The translations under genes were made by a program, and so were the position numbers. 64,000 bases of DNA from Pyrocephalus nanus. Its lineage: Eukaryota > Chordata > Aves > Passeriformes > Tyrannidae. The stretch spans positions 10,174,556 through 10,238,555 of the forward strand of contig CM076261.1 of the NCBI GenBank assembly GCA_038380795.1, given 5' to 3'. Position 1 is the first letter of the stretch. Each line of letters starts with the position of its first letter. Below, piece after piece: positions 26,897-50,196 of this stretch. The notes below the pieces were generated by a model. It was not told the DNA's origin. It made no database searches and was given only the letters and a program-made list of their open reading frames with translations.

Positions 26897-27806
26897 TATT
26901 GGGTTTGTGCAGCAAGGTTCTGGTAGACAGGTGGCTACAGGGATTGCTTCTCTCAGAAGCTTCCCCCAAGTTTAACAGAGCCAATGCCAGCCAGCTCCAA
27001 GACAGACTCGCTGCTGGTCAAGGATGAGCCCATCAGTGATGGTGGAAGTGCCTCAGGGATAACATAGTTAAGAATGAAAAAAAATTGTTGCACAGATGTA
27101 ACTGTGGCCAGAGAAGAGAGGAGTGACAGTATGTAAGAGAAACAGCCCTGCAGACACCAAGGCCAGGGAAGAAGGAGGGGGAAGAGGTGCTCCAGGTGCA
27201 CGAGCTGAATTTCCTAGGCAGCCCGTGACTCTGTGGGGAGTAGGCTGGGCTGGCAGGACTTGTGACCCTGTGGGGGATCCATGCTGGAGCAAGCTGTTCC
27301 TGAAGGATAGCATCCCATGGAAAGGGGCTCACACGGGAGCAGTTCATGAAGAACTCATGGGAAGGATTCACTTAGGAGAAGATTGTAGAGGATTGTCTCC
27401 TATGGGAGGCACCCCATGCTGTGGCAGGGAAAGGAGTCCTCCCCGTGCAGAGGAAGCAGTAGCAGGGAATGTGTGATGAACTGACCATAACCCCCATTCC
27501 CTGTCCTCCTGCACCACTGGGAGGGGGAGGAGATAGACAGTGGGTTGTAAAGTTAAGCCTGGCAAGGAAGGAAGGGTGGTGGAAAGGTGTTTTTAAGATT
27601 TGTTTTACTTCTCATTATCATACTCTGATTTGATTGGTACTAAATTCAATTAACTTCCCCAAGTCAAGTGTGTTTTGCCTGTGACAGTAACTGGTGAGTG
27701 ATCTCTCCCTGTCCTTAACTCACCAGGCTTTTGTCATATTTTCTCTCCTCTGCCCAGGTGAGGAGGGGAGTGATAAAGCAGCTTTGGTGCGCACCTGGTA
27801 TCCATA
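26897..27806 (+). mobile_element. Solo LTR, ERVL-like endogenous retrovirus (about 0.9 kb)
   Basis: It begins with GGGTTTGTGCAGCAAGGTT and contains the GGGTTGTAAAGTTAAGCCTGG block, the TCTGATTTGATTGGTA block with a worn poly(A) signal (ACTAAA at about 27639), and the end segment GATAAAGCAGCTTTGGTGCG. This layout is familiar from abundant passerine LTRs. No gag, pol or env follows, so it is a solo LTR. It lies in FAM210A intron 1, antisense to the gene. The last bases (usual CA end) and target duplication are not clear, so the edges are approximate. Confidence 0.8.
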
Positions 27807-30800
27807 GAATAAGATCTTAGGTATTCAAACACTTTATCTTGATTAATTATAAATGTCATTTATTAGGAATACCCTTAAACTTAGATCTTAAAATGAGCTT
27901 TGTCCAGCCTTCTGCCTCACCTTCCATGGCAATGACCAAATCTGTTTCTTTTCTAGCCTTGATAAATGGCATTTTTGCCACCTTGGATCATTACAGGTCT
28001 TGTCTCACTGTGTTTTTTCCCTTCATAACCCAACAGCAATCAACAGTATTGTCTGTAATAATATATTAAATGCAAATTACATTATGTAATAATTTTATAA
28101 AACACTTAAAACAACAACCTCCATCAAGTACCAAGTCTTTTACTCATCAAATTCACCTAAAATGCTCCTAAGACTTCCAAAAGACATCCTTGAGGAAAAA
28201 CTACGAAGCCTTACAATTAGAAACAAAGCAGGAATAAGAGTAAACCAGCACAAAACTGGAAAAAACATCCCAGCTTTCACAAGAACAGAGCTCACGATGG
28301 AAGCAATAGGTTCAAGATTTTTTTCTTTTATTCTCACACCACATTTATTTCACATTTTCAAACACTGAAAAGCTGTCATTTTTCCCAGCAAAAAATACAG
28401 AACGTTCATCTTTCAGCAGAATTACTGTTGGCAGACATTCACTTCTAGTACAAATCTTTTCTAAATATTCAAAGTAAGTGTTGAATTCTCTGTTGTGAAT
28501 TCAAACTTCTCCATATGGGGAAATATGTGCAGTATCAATCAGAATATCTTGAAAAATTATGTGTGAAGAGGCTGATCATAACATTTACAGAACACACACA
28601 CATGCTCAAAACTACACTCTTCATCTAATTTTCAGTAAACGCTATTCCAAGATGTCTACAAATGGATGTGAACAGTTCTTATGAAAGAAGGATTACTTTT
28701 GTTAAGGCCTTGATCTCCAAGTGGCTAAACCTTCTTGCCTGCTATTCAGTTGACTGCCTTACACAGCAGCTTTTGAATAGAGGACTTGCAAAGAACCAAA
28801 TGACAGCATCTCCAAGTGTCTGAAAGTGCATCAGACTCAGAGAGCTGTATCTTTACACCACAAGGAGCTCTGATAGGACTTCAGTAATGGAACCCTAATA
28901 ACATTCCTACTCATAGTCTGAAGTAGCAGCTTTACTACATTGCCGTATTCAGACTGAGAAAAGAATTCCGTTTCTGCAACACTGCAACTTTTGAAAGTAG
29001 ATTGCATTCTGCCAGATGTCATCAACAAAGCCCAAGGCTTGTGTTTCATCAGCACAGAAACATCCCTCATCAGAATGTACAATCCTATGGCCTGAGACAG
29101 CAAGAAGCAAAAGATGCCAGCTATTTTAACATCAGCAAAGCTAATATTTAAATCCACAAAATATTAAGAGCAAGTAGTTAACTGTCTGGCACATGTAGGG
29201 GCTAAGCACTACCACTGCAGTTAAAGGTAAGTGCCACCATGTCCTACTAAAATCTTCCACCAGCCCCTTTTGGGAGACTCACAGAACTGCTGTGAAGAGC
29301 CTCACATATTTTTATTCATAACCAGCAAAATTCATTCATTGGAAAAAAACCTACTGCTTTGTTTTATAATTTGTTCATGGGTACCTCACTGTCTTAAGCA
29401 CCATTCCCTTCCCTCATCCTCCCTTCAAGGACAGACTGTGCAAGTTCTAAAGAGCTGCAGGGGATTGTCTGCTGCAATACTCTACAAAGCCACAATCACA
29501 GCTACACAACTTCTTGTTTTGTTTATATAAGAACTGTCACACATGGTCAAGGTCTGTTCTTGGACAAGAAAAAATAGCAGATTCAGGTAATTAAAATTTA
29601 TAGCCCACCTAAGAGTCACTTTCATTTTCTGATGTGCACAAACAGAATAAGACCTAATTTTACGATTCAGATGAATTTGTTTAGAAGAAGCAGCATCATA
29701 TCTGGAAACAAAGCAAAATATTTTCATTTTTTTTCTGTTGAATCATACACTGGGTAGCTACCTTGAAGAGGATGAGGGGAAAACTGAGTGCTGGAAGGCA
29801 CTGGGGTAGAAAGGATTGGAGATATTTAGAGGAAACACAAAGTTCCAATCAGAGTGAAGTTCTATTGTAAAATCCCAGTACCTAAAAGAAGACAGGGCTT
29901 CTGAGGGGGGACAGACATAAATAGACACACCAATCTAGCCTGCTAACACCTAGTTAAACCATAATTTTCCTGACAGTTTGAAGTTATATATTCTTGACTT
30001 AATATGGATAAAATATGTTGGACTTAACACACCTATACTGGTACCTTCAAGACTGAACCTAATTTAGGAAGGCAGAATCACAACAGATCATATGGATTTT
30101 TTAACTGAATAGTAACTTTTTACTCTTACTGGAATTTTTGTATAGTGACAGGGACATGAAGAATGATCTGTGTTTTTTACAGGTATCATGACTCAAGATT
30201 CAAGAAAAGTCCTGTAATTTCAGCAATTCTTTTGTTGTTATTGCCATACTGCACAATCCATTCAAGTCAAAGAATCTACTACAGTTATAGCACAGTTATT
30301 AAGAATCCTTGACCCCAAATTTGACTCTTTATCCAAAGTGGTGGAACTAAGTAGTTACCTATCAGAACATCAAGGTAAAATCCTTTTGATCTATTCTAAT
30401 GACACCTGACTGTCCAGGGAGATTTCAATCGCGTTTTGGGGCCAGGCCTCAGTTCTTTCAGTGATTTTATTCCATTCCTAATACTGAAATATCGATGATC
30501 GATGCTGAATTTCCTTCACCATCTAACTTTCAAAATAAGTTCATCTTCAGCTATCTAGGTTCATAGTTTATCAACATCTTAAAGAACTCTGCTGGATCAT
30601 CTTTCTAATCTGCAAGACTAACTGACTGAAAGGAATTTGTTGGATTCAACTAGCAGTTTGACATTCTAAAAATCAGTGATTTTCCTGCTCTTGTCATTGA
30701 ATTTGTTGGGGTCATATCTTTAAGACAAGACATAACTCCCTACATATCCAGAAGTGTGCCAAGATACAAACTGAGGGCTCTTATCTGAGATTAGGGGACA

Positions 30801-31806
30801 CTGAGAATTCCCTGTCTTGCAAAAACAGACTTCAGTTTCTTAGTGATACCTACAGAGCTAGGTCAGTTTATCTGCAGAAAGGATCATCAACAGCAGGAGA
30901 ATTACACAGAATCTTTTAACAACCAAAACTGATCAAACCTTTTCTCACCCGCTGCCACAGCCTGTGAAGCAGGCCTGCAGACATTAGACAAATCTTTAAC
31001 TTCTTACATTCCTTACATGAATTTGCCTACTCAGTTTTTGCCATGTGTAAGCCACCTCATATCTGCCAAACCAAATTATCAATTGTTTTTTTTTTTTCAC
31101 TCCCTGATGGAAGTGCTTCTCAGACAGCAAATGCTGCCACAGAGGCCAGTCATAACCTTTTTACCTCAAACAGCTCTTGGACAGAAAAGGAGATAAACAT
31201 GTGAGAGCTGCTGTCGAGCCCATGGGAGATGGGATGGTGGGGACATGTTATCCTCTGTGCATGCAATTGCCACACAGGAGCAGCTGCAAGTCATATAAGC
31301 TAGTAGCACAGGCAGCAAAACACATTTCAAATGAGGAACCTGCTCCCTATCTCTTCCCAATGCAGCATCACTTTGAAAATCATTTTACATTTATACTTGT
31401 AACAGGAATGACATCTTGGGGATTAGGTAAATTGAGGAACACTTTCAGTTTAAGAACTGACTTCGGTAAGGAATGCTAGGATACTTCATGTACTACTGTC
31501 CAAAGTCATTTTTTTCTCTTTTGGGACATTTCAGAAGTGGACATTAAGTCAGGCTGAACATGTAGTCTGTAATACCTGACACAGACCCACTTAACAGCCT
31601 TAACAAAAATTATGATGACTTCTCAGCCCAACTCCCTAGATATAGTTAATTATCAGAAGCAGATTACTAACAAGAACCATAACTAACATTAGACAATAAA
31701 ACACTTATACAGCCACGTCAAGCAGTCTAAAAAGCCAAGACACAGACAGATCGTGGGAGAGAACCCCTCTACGGGGCACAACCCCCCTCCTGCCCTTCTG
31801 TGGTAG
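27807..31806 (-). other. FAM210A intron 1, distal part
   Basis: About 4 kb of unique AT-rich sequence with short chance ORFs only. A T run lies at 31087-31099. No gene, LTR or CR1 was recognised until 31.8 kb. Confidence 0.6.
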
Positions 31807-31807
31807 C

Positions 31808-32225
31808 ACAGAATCATGGAGTATCCTGAGCTCGAAGGGACCCACAAGGATCATCGAAGTGCAACTCCAGGCCCTGCACAGGACACCCCAAAAATCACTC
31901 CACGTGCCTGAGAGCACTGTCCAAACACTTGTTGAACTCTGGCGGGCATAGGGCCGTGACCCCTTCCCTGGGGAGCTTGTTCCAGCGCCCAATCACCCTA
32001 CAGGCAAAGAGCCTTTTCCTGCTATCCAGCCTGAACCTCCCCTGACACAGGTCCAGCCGTTCCCTCGAGTTCTGCCACCGGAGAGCCGAGAATGGTGCCG
32101 CCCCTCCGCTGCCCTTCGTGAGGAAATCCCATAACAGCCCGAGATCCCACTCCCCAAACCCACTCCTGCCCGCCCGGATGCCACAGCAGCCCAGCACGGA
32201 ACACCCAAGGCCCCTCGGCTCCGTG
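31808..32225 (-). mobile_element. CR1 LINE 3'-end fragment
   Basis: The left edge CACAGAATCATGGAGTAT is the reverse complement of the CR1 3' terminus. It is followed by typical 3' UTR blocks (GAAGGGACCCACAAGGATCATC; GGGGAGCTTGTTCCAGCGCC; GGCAAAGAGCCTTTTCCTG; CTGAACCTCCCCTGACACAGG). It is better preserved than the 9.35-kb copy. It sits in FAM210A intron 1 just inside the CpG island edge, in the same sense as FAM210A. Confidence 0.9.
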
Positions 32226-32467
32226 TTTACAGCTTCATCTCCCTATCGACAAACAAACCTCCCACCCCGCTCCTAGTGTCGCGGACGAGACATAACAAGA
32301 CACAGTCGGCAGAAGGAAAGCAGCCGGGAGGGAGGCCCGGCCAGCACAACTCCCCGCACCAGTCGGGGTGGGGGGAAGGGGGTCCGCCGAGTCCCGCGGG
32401 TCCCGCCGCTCGCTCTCTCTCTCCCCACCCGTTCCCATTCCCGCTCCCGTCCCCGCCGTGCGGGTAC

Positions 32468-32640
32468 CTTGTGCGGGGCCCCCGCTGCTCCTCACGGGCC
32501 CCGTGACGGTTCCACGGCGGCCGCTGCCGTCACGCTCACACGCAAACACACACACACACACAACACCCCGTCCGGGCGGCCCCCACTCCGCCCGCCCGCC
32601 CCGCGCAACGTGCGGCAGCGCCCGTCCCCACCGTCACCTT
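32468..32640 (-). other. FAM210A: Candidate FAM210A exon 1 (non-coding)
   Basis: The coding exon has an acceptor 24 nt before its ATG, so an upstream non-coding exon must exist. The best-placed donor in the island on the minus strand is GCACAAG|GTACCC at 32468/32467. The 5' edge is a guess from the NRF1-like site just upstream. A short CA repeat (32538-32565) would lie in this exon. The donor is not a strong consensus and another could be used. Confidence 0.4.
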
Positions 32641-32662
32641 CAGGCCCCGCGGCGGCCCCGCC

Positions 32663-32673
32663 TGCGCAGGCGC
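32663..32673. promoter_or_regulatory. NRF1-like site
   Basis: TGCGCAGGCGC matches the NRF1 pattern GCGCANGCGC. NRF1 drives many nuclear genes for mitochondrial proteins, which fits FAM210A; the site lies just upstream of its likely start. A second, weaker version (TGCGCGCGCA) is at 33159-33168. Confidence 0.55.
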
Positions 32674-32694
32674 CGGGCCCGCCCCTCCCGCACG

Positions 32695-32713
32695 GCCCCC
32701 TGGGACCCGTAGT
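32695..32713 (-). promoter_or_regulatory. ZNF143-like site
   Basis: On the minus strand the sequence reads ACTAC, three bases, TCCCAG, three bases, GC. This keeps the ACTAC and TCCCAG cores and spacing of the ZNF143/STAF promoter motif common in bidirectional CpG-island promoters. The intervening bases are G instead of the usual A/T. Confidence 0.45.
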
Positions 32714-32756
32714 CCCCGTGTCCAGGCTCGGGCTCCGCCGCCTCTCCCGGGACCGC

Positions 32757-33145
32757 CGAGACTGGAAGACACTTTCGGGATCGCCCGGTCCAACCGTCCG
32801 TCCGGCGCTGCCAATGTAGCCCCTAAACCACCGCACAGTGCCACATCCAGACGCCTCTCACGGCATCTCCAGGGATGGCGATTCCACCACCTCCGTGACC
32901 AATGCCTGACCACGCTAACAGCGATATATATTTTTTTTCCCTAATGTCAAATCTGAATCTCCCCTGTTCCAGCTTAAGGCCATTTCCTCTGGGCCTCTCC
33001 CTGCAGGCAGAGAGCAGACCGGTCCCCGTCTCACTGCACCCTTCTCTCAGGGAGTTGTAGAGAGCGGCGAGGTGCCCCTCGAGCCTCCTTTCCCGTGGGC
33101 CAAACACCCCCCGCTCCCTCAGTCGCACCTCACAAGGCACGTGTT
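32757..33145 (-). mobile_element. CR1 LINE fragment inside the shared promoter
   Basis: The blocks GGTCCAACCGTCC, AATCTGAATCTCCCCTGTTCCAGCTT, AAGGCCATTTCCTC, GGAGTTGTAGAGAGCGGCGAGG and CACCCCCCGCTCCCTCAGTCGC follow the order of the CR1 3' region on its reverse strand. The extreme 3' end is missing. The copy is GC-rich and contains many CpGs. It lies between the two transcription starts, so it is now part of the promoter region. Confidence 0.85.
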
Positions 33146-33158
33146 CCCCTGGGAACAC
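33138..33158. promoter_or_regulatory. E-box (CACGTG) overlapping an EBF-like palindrome
   Basis: CACGTG at 33138-33143 is a canonical MYC/USF E-box. It runs into an 8-bp inverted repeat GTGTTCCC..GGGAACAC (33141-33158) whose centre TTCCCCTGGGAA fits the EBF pattern TCCCNNGGGA. The segment is at the edge of the CR1 remnant. Binding is inferred. Confidence 0.45.
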
Positions 33159-33224
33159 TGCGCGCGCAGCGCCGTGTTTTCCCACTCCTTCCTTTCATCC
33201 CTTCCCCCGCTCCATCCCCCGGAC

Positions 33225-33260
33225 GTGACGATCGTCACTTCCTCAAACAGGGATGGCGGA
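33225..33260. promoter_or_regulatory. RNMT core-promoter motif cluster (palindromic TGACG pair, ETS, YY1-like)
   Basis: GTGACGATCGTCAC (33225-33238) is a perfect 14-bp palindrome of two CREB/ATF half-sites. CACTTCC (33236-33242) is an ETS/GABP core on the minus strand. ATGGCGGA (33253-33260) fits YY1 sites, which usually lie just downstream of the start. The spacing suggests transcription begins at roughly 33225-33250. Confidence 0.6.
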
Positions 33261-33272
33261 GCGCTGGGCCGG
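33240..33272 (+). other. RNMT: RNMT exon 1 (non-coding; 5' edge approximate)
   Basis: The donor GG|GTGAGT at 33273 is a strong consensus. The exon holds an ATG at 33253 in good Kozak context (G at -3, G at +4) that opens a short upstream ORF ending in exon 2. The 5' end is inferred from the motif cluster. Confidence 0.7.
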
Positions 33273-33287
33273 GTGAGTGCTGGGCCT

Positions 33288-33342
33288 GCCTCCCTCCCTC
33301 CCTCCCTCCCTCCCTGCCTGCCTGCCTGCCTGCCCGCCTGGC
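33288..33342 (+). repeat. (CCTC)n/(CCTG)n microsatellite
   Basis: About seven CCTC units followed by about six CCTG units, 15 bp after the RNMT exon 1 donor. The minus strand is G-rich. Confidence 0.95.
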
Positions 33343-33463
33343 CCCGGGCGGACCCGCGGCGGTGCCCGGGGCGGGCGCGGCGAGCGGGGCCGGGCGGGCA
33401 CTGGGAGGCGTCGGCGCCGCCGTTAACGGGCGAGGAGGCCCCGAGGGCTCCCGGCCGAGTCAC

Positions 33464-33510
33464 GGGGGAAGGGAGGGAGGGAGGGGAGGGGAGGGAAGGG
33501 AAGGAGGGGG
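33464..33510 (+). repeat. G-run tract with G-quadruplex potential
   Basis: Ten or so runs of three to five G separated by one or two A, in the first part of RNMT intron 1 on the non-template strand. It meets the G3N1-7 x4 pattern many times over. Confidence 0.85.
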
Positions 33511-34690
33511 CTCGTCTCGAGGCCGGCGGACCTGTTCCCCCACTTCTCTCTCCGCCCTCCTCTCCCCCCCTCCCCTTCCCCACGCTCCCCCAGGCATTTT
33601 GAGCTTCCCGGCTGTTTCCGCGAAGGAGCTGCTGCTCCCCCTGGGCGCTTGGTTGTGAAAGTCGGATCGTTTCACAATTCAGCCCTTCAAACCATCTGCT
33701 TGGAATAGGCGCGTGAGCATAAGGAAGGGTGTGCTGCTGCTTTGGAAACTGAGTCAGGTGCTGTGGCGTAGTGGAGAGATTGTTTCTACAAGTTGCACTC
33801 TGAGGCCATCTGTGTTGAGGAGAGCTGCTCTGGTGTTTCTGTGTAGTGGCCCCCTTAATGAATGTGTTCAGGCTTTAAGAGGCGAGCCTGGATACGGTGG
33901 CCTGTGCATGGTTTTTGTTAAGGAGTTGCCAAATAGCCCCGTCCTGTGCCTTATTAAAAAGTAGGTGCCCCGCGCCCTGATGATGGTGTAAAAAAGATCA
34001 GGTGTAAAGAAGGCTAGGTTGTGCTGCAGACCAAACGAGCTTTGTGGCGGTGGTTTGCAGCCCTATGCGTTGTTGCGGGTATTGGTGAAGTGGAGATGCG
34101 GGAATGCATATGCAGCTGAATATTCCAGGTTAGGCTGGGAGCATAGTGGATATTCTTGACAAACTGGAAAATCTGCAACTGATATGAAAATTTGCTTGTA
34201 AGAAAACATCTTGATATTTTATTTAAGGACTTAAATTTCAAAGCATATCATGTTAAATAATGAATTTAGTAATTTGAGAGAACCTATGTCTCTAAACAAA
34301 AAATGACTTGTAGGTTACCTTTTACAGATAGGGAAAGAGGGAGATTACAGACTCAAAACCAATAACACACTGCAGTTGAATCAATAAAGATACCTAGGAA
34401 AGACTCAAACATGAAGAGTAAAGATTATCTTAATTTGATCTTACTATAATGAGAGTACTTTGAAATTCCATATATTTTATTGTGCCATCTTTTTGAAATA
34501 GTCAAACTTGAAATCTATATGTTGTCTAGGGCAAAAGCTTGTTATTCTTTTATAATGCCAGTGTTATGTTTGAAAGTCATGATTGTAACCACCAGTAAGT
34601 GAAATTCAACACTGAAAATCTTTGGTGGTTTTCTTTCCCCTCTATAGATTTCCATTCTGATCAGTGGACAAGGAGACTAACCAGTCAAAA

Positions 34691-47692
<13,002 letters not shown>

Positions 47693-49095
47693 AACTACAC
47701 ATATTGGATGCAGCAAGAAGAGATCATATCCATGTGCAAGTTGGAATGGTCAGAAATCCATTGTGGCAACTATTTTTTTATTTTTTTATTTTTTAATTAT
47801 CAGAAGTGTGCAGGACACTACCAAAAACTAGGGCAGCTCGTTATTGAGTTACGTTGCCTGTCTGTGACAGATGGACCTGTGTATGTATATATAAGAAAGA
47901 TTCTGAACCAGTCTTTTTAAGCATTTGTAAGCAATCTGCATGCTCTCAAAACTTGTGTTTGAACTGACACAACTTTGTTAGACACAGATGTTTTGTTAGT
48001 AGATGTATGTTTGTGATTACAAGCCTGACCCTGCACTTTCTGAAGTTGATGGAAAGATGACTCTTGACTTTGATGGTGCAGAATGAGGGCCTAAATACTG
48101 TACTTCAGAGCTCAGTTAGTTCATAATGAGATCTATTCAGACATAGAGGGTATGTCTACATTGCATGCAGAGCAAAAAATACCTTAGTCAGTTTGAGTAC
48201 CTCTATGCTGTGCTCGAGCCTGCAGTGTAAATCTACCTTAGTGGTATTCACGGTGTAGTTTACATGATAAAATCACATGATGTTCTTGTTTTTCCTGCTT
48301 GCTGATACATAGTGTCACTTCATGGTGCTTTTAAGATTAAACAAGTTTGTTCTGTACAAAACTGCTCTGAACGTACTCAATTTCTAACGTTTTAAATCTC
48401 TGCTTCGTTTTTCCGAACGTGACTATGTGGTAATTAGTAACAGCTGCTGAACTTAAATTACTGAACATTTTCTATTGTATTAAAGACTCTCCTGACTTTT
48501 TGGTAGTTTTAATGTTTCTTGAACTTACTAGGCAGATCTTAACATGCATTTCTTTCTTGTTTCATAAAATTCCAAGTGGGCTTGGCAATAAGATGTTGGT
48601 AGTGATGGGGACCTCACTGCAGTCCTTAAGGCTTTAGAAACGGAGTCATGTTATGGATCATGAACCAGAAGGGGAGCCTGTGAAACATTTGAGGATAACA
48701 GCAGTTCACTCTGGAAGGGAGGGCTGTATATATATGTGTACCCACCCTGGTACATGTGGGTAACAATCCCCAAATTAGAGCCAAATATTTTGTTTGGGAA
48801 TATAACATAGTGATACCAGTAGACAGAACTGTGCCTAAGTACCATCTTAACTGCTTGTTAGTCTTTTAGAGCTGGCTTAGAGATTTCTGGGGCAGTGTTT
48901 GCCCAGCTTTCCAGTGGTTGTAGCCACCAATTACTGAGAAGGCCTGAATACTTCATGTTTTTTCTCTCTGTTTTTGGGTTAACAGTAGCTGATGGCTGTT
49001 ATTACCTACTATAGTTTATGTAGAGATGAAATGATGAAATTGTGATGGTACATGAGTATTTTGAAAAGTTATAATAAACCTAGAAAAGAATGTTT
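47693..49095 (+). other. RNMT: RNMT 3' UTR
   Basis: T/A-rich sequence after the TGA without repeats. ATTAAA at 48479-48484, followed by a T/G-rich stretch, could give a short form (about 0.8 kb UTR). AATAAA at 49073-49078, followed by GT-rich sequence near 49120, could give a longer form (about 1.4 kb). The real ends are not determined. Confidence 0.65.
49073..49078 (+). terminator. RNMT distal poly(A) signal AATAAA
   Basis: A canonical hexamer 1.38 kb after the stop codon with a GT-rich element 40-60 bp downstream. A variant ATTAAA at 48479-48484 is a plausible proximal site. Confidence 0.55.
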
Positions 49096-49496
49096 CCATT
49101 AGAGTTAAATATTCAAATTGAGTTTGTAGTTGTTTTGCCTTCTCCCTGTAATTAGGTTATATTCTTTCTTCCATGACTCATTTTTTTTAATTGTATAAAA
49201 GAACAAGTATAACCTTCACTGAAGCAGTAGAATTACTCAGTTCTGCTGCTGAAATTAAGAAAACAAGACTTTCTTGTCTGCTAGAATTAGTACTCATGAA
49301 ACTAGCTGAAAAATGCTGACTTTAGAAGTGCTGAAATGTTTCCTTGAAAACTGTGTGCGTCAAAGCTGGTTTTGTTAGATTTCTTGTATCAAATTTCATT
49401 TGAAAGTACATTGTTATGCTATTTTTGGAAGAAATAAGAATAATAAAAAGAAGGGGAATATGGTGGAGTGTCTTTCCTCTTTTAAGCAAATCTCAG

Positions 49497-49830
49497 CATA
49501 TCACATAGTCACATAAAATAGTTGAGATTGGAAGGGAACTCTGGAGATCATTTGATCCAAACTCTCTGCTCAAGCAGTTTCATTCAGAGCTGGTCGCCCA
49601 GGACTGTGTCCAGACAGCTTTTGAATAGCTTCAAGAATGGACTCAGTGGCCTCACTGGACATCCCGTGCCAGGGCTTGGTCAACCTCACAGTAAAAATGT
49701 CTCCTGACATTCAGAGGGAACAGAACAAAGCTAACTTGCTGTGTGTCAGTGTGTGCCTATTGCCTCTTACCCTGTCACTGGGACTTTATATCCCCTCTTG
49801 GGGTATTTGTACACATTGATAAGATTACTC
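49497..49830 (-). mobile_element. CR1 LINE 3'-end fragment
   Basis: The start ACATAGTCACATAAAATAG is a worn CR1 3' terminus. It is followed by GAGATTGGAAGGGAACTCTGG, CATTTGATCCAAACTC and ACCTCACAGTAAAAATGTCTCC, which are CR1 3' UTR blocks on the reverse strand. An older copy than its right neighbour. Confidence 0.85.
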
Positions 49831-50196
49831 CCCTGACTTAAGAAGCTAGACTTAGAATCCAAGAAAAGCCTAGGCTGGAAGGGACCTTAAATATCATCTC
49901 ATTCCAACCCTCTGGCTGTGGGCAGGGACACCTTTCCCTAGACCAGGTTGCTCAGAGCTCCGTCCAGTTTGGCCTTGGACACTTCCAGGGATGACACATC
50001 CACAACTTCTCTGGGAAACCTGTTCCAGTGCCTCACCACCCTCACAGTAAAGAATTTCTTCCCAATATCTAATCCAAATCTACTGTCTTTTAGTTTGAAG
50101 CCATTCCATGTTGTCCTGTCATTACATGCTCTAGTAAAAAGTCCCTCTCCATTTTTTTTGTATGCTCCCTTTGGATCCTGGAAGGCTGCTCTAAGG

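Larger units (their letters stand above)
32260..33680. promoter_or_regulatory. CpG-island bidirectional promoter of FAM210A and RNMT
   Basis: A sharp rise in G+C and CpG density against AT-rich flanks. The FAM210A first-exon donor candidate (32467) and the RNMT exon 1 donor (33272) face away from each other about 800 bp apart, the usual head-to-head arrangement. There is no TATA box at a fitting position. Motifs seen: NRF1-like (32663), ZNF143-like (32695), E-box CACGTG (33138), EBF-like palindrome (33144), a palindromic pair of TGACG sites (33225), ETS (33236) and YY1-like (33253). A CR1 remnant occupies 32757-33145. Confidence 0.9.
33273..34647 (+). other. RNMT intron 1
   Basis: The first 400 bp belong to the CpG island (microsatellite, G-run tract, then C-rich 33536-33596). 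The rest is AT-rich unique sequence. It ends with TTTCCCCTCTATAG. Confidence 0.85.

Noticed and set aside
26953..27476. Overlapping ORFs of 80-117 codons as genes
   Set aside because: All lie within the ERVL-like LTR, which is non-coding.
28140..28368. Complementary ORFs at 28.1-28.4 kb
   Set aside because: Short, shadowing each other on opposite strands inside FAM210A intron 1, with no recognisable domain.
32276..33658. Many long ORFs on both strands in the CpG island
   Set aside because: High G+C removes stop codons; the peptides are Pro/Arg/Gly-rich, overlap the promoter and CR1 remnant, and match no protein.
34664..34690. GTG start giving nine extra RNMT residues
   Set aside because: The vertebrate family begins with MA at the AUG at 34691, which has good context.
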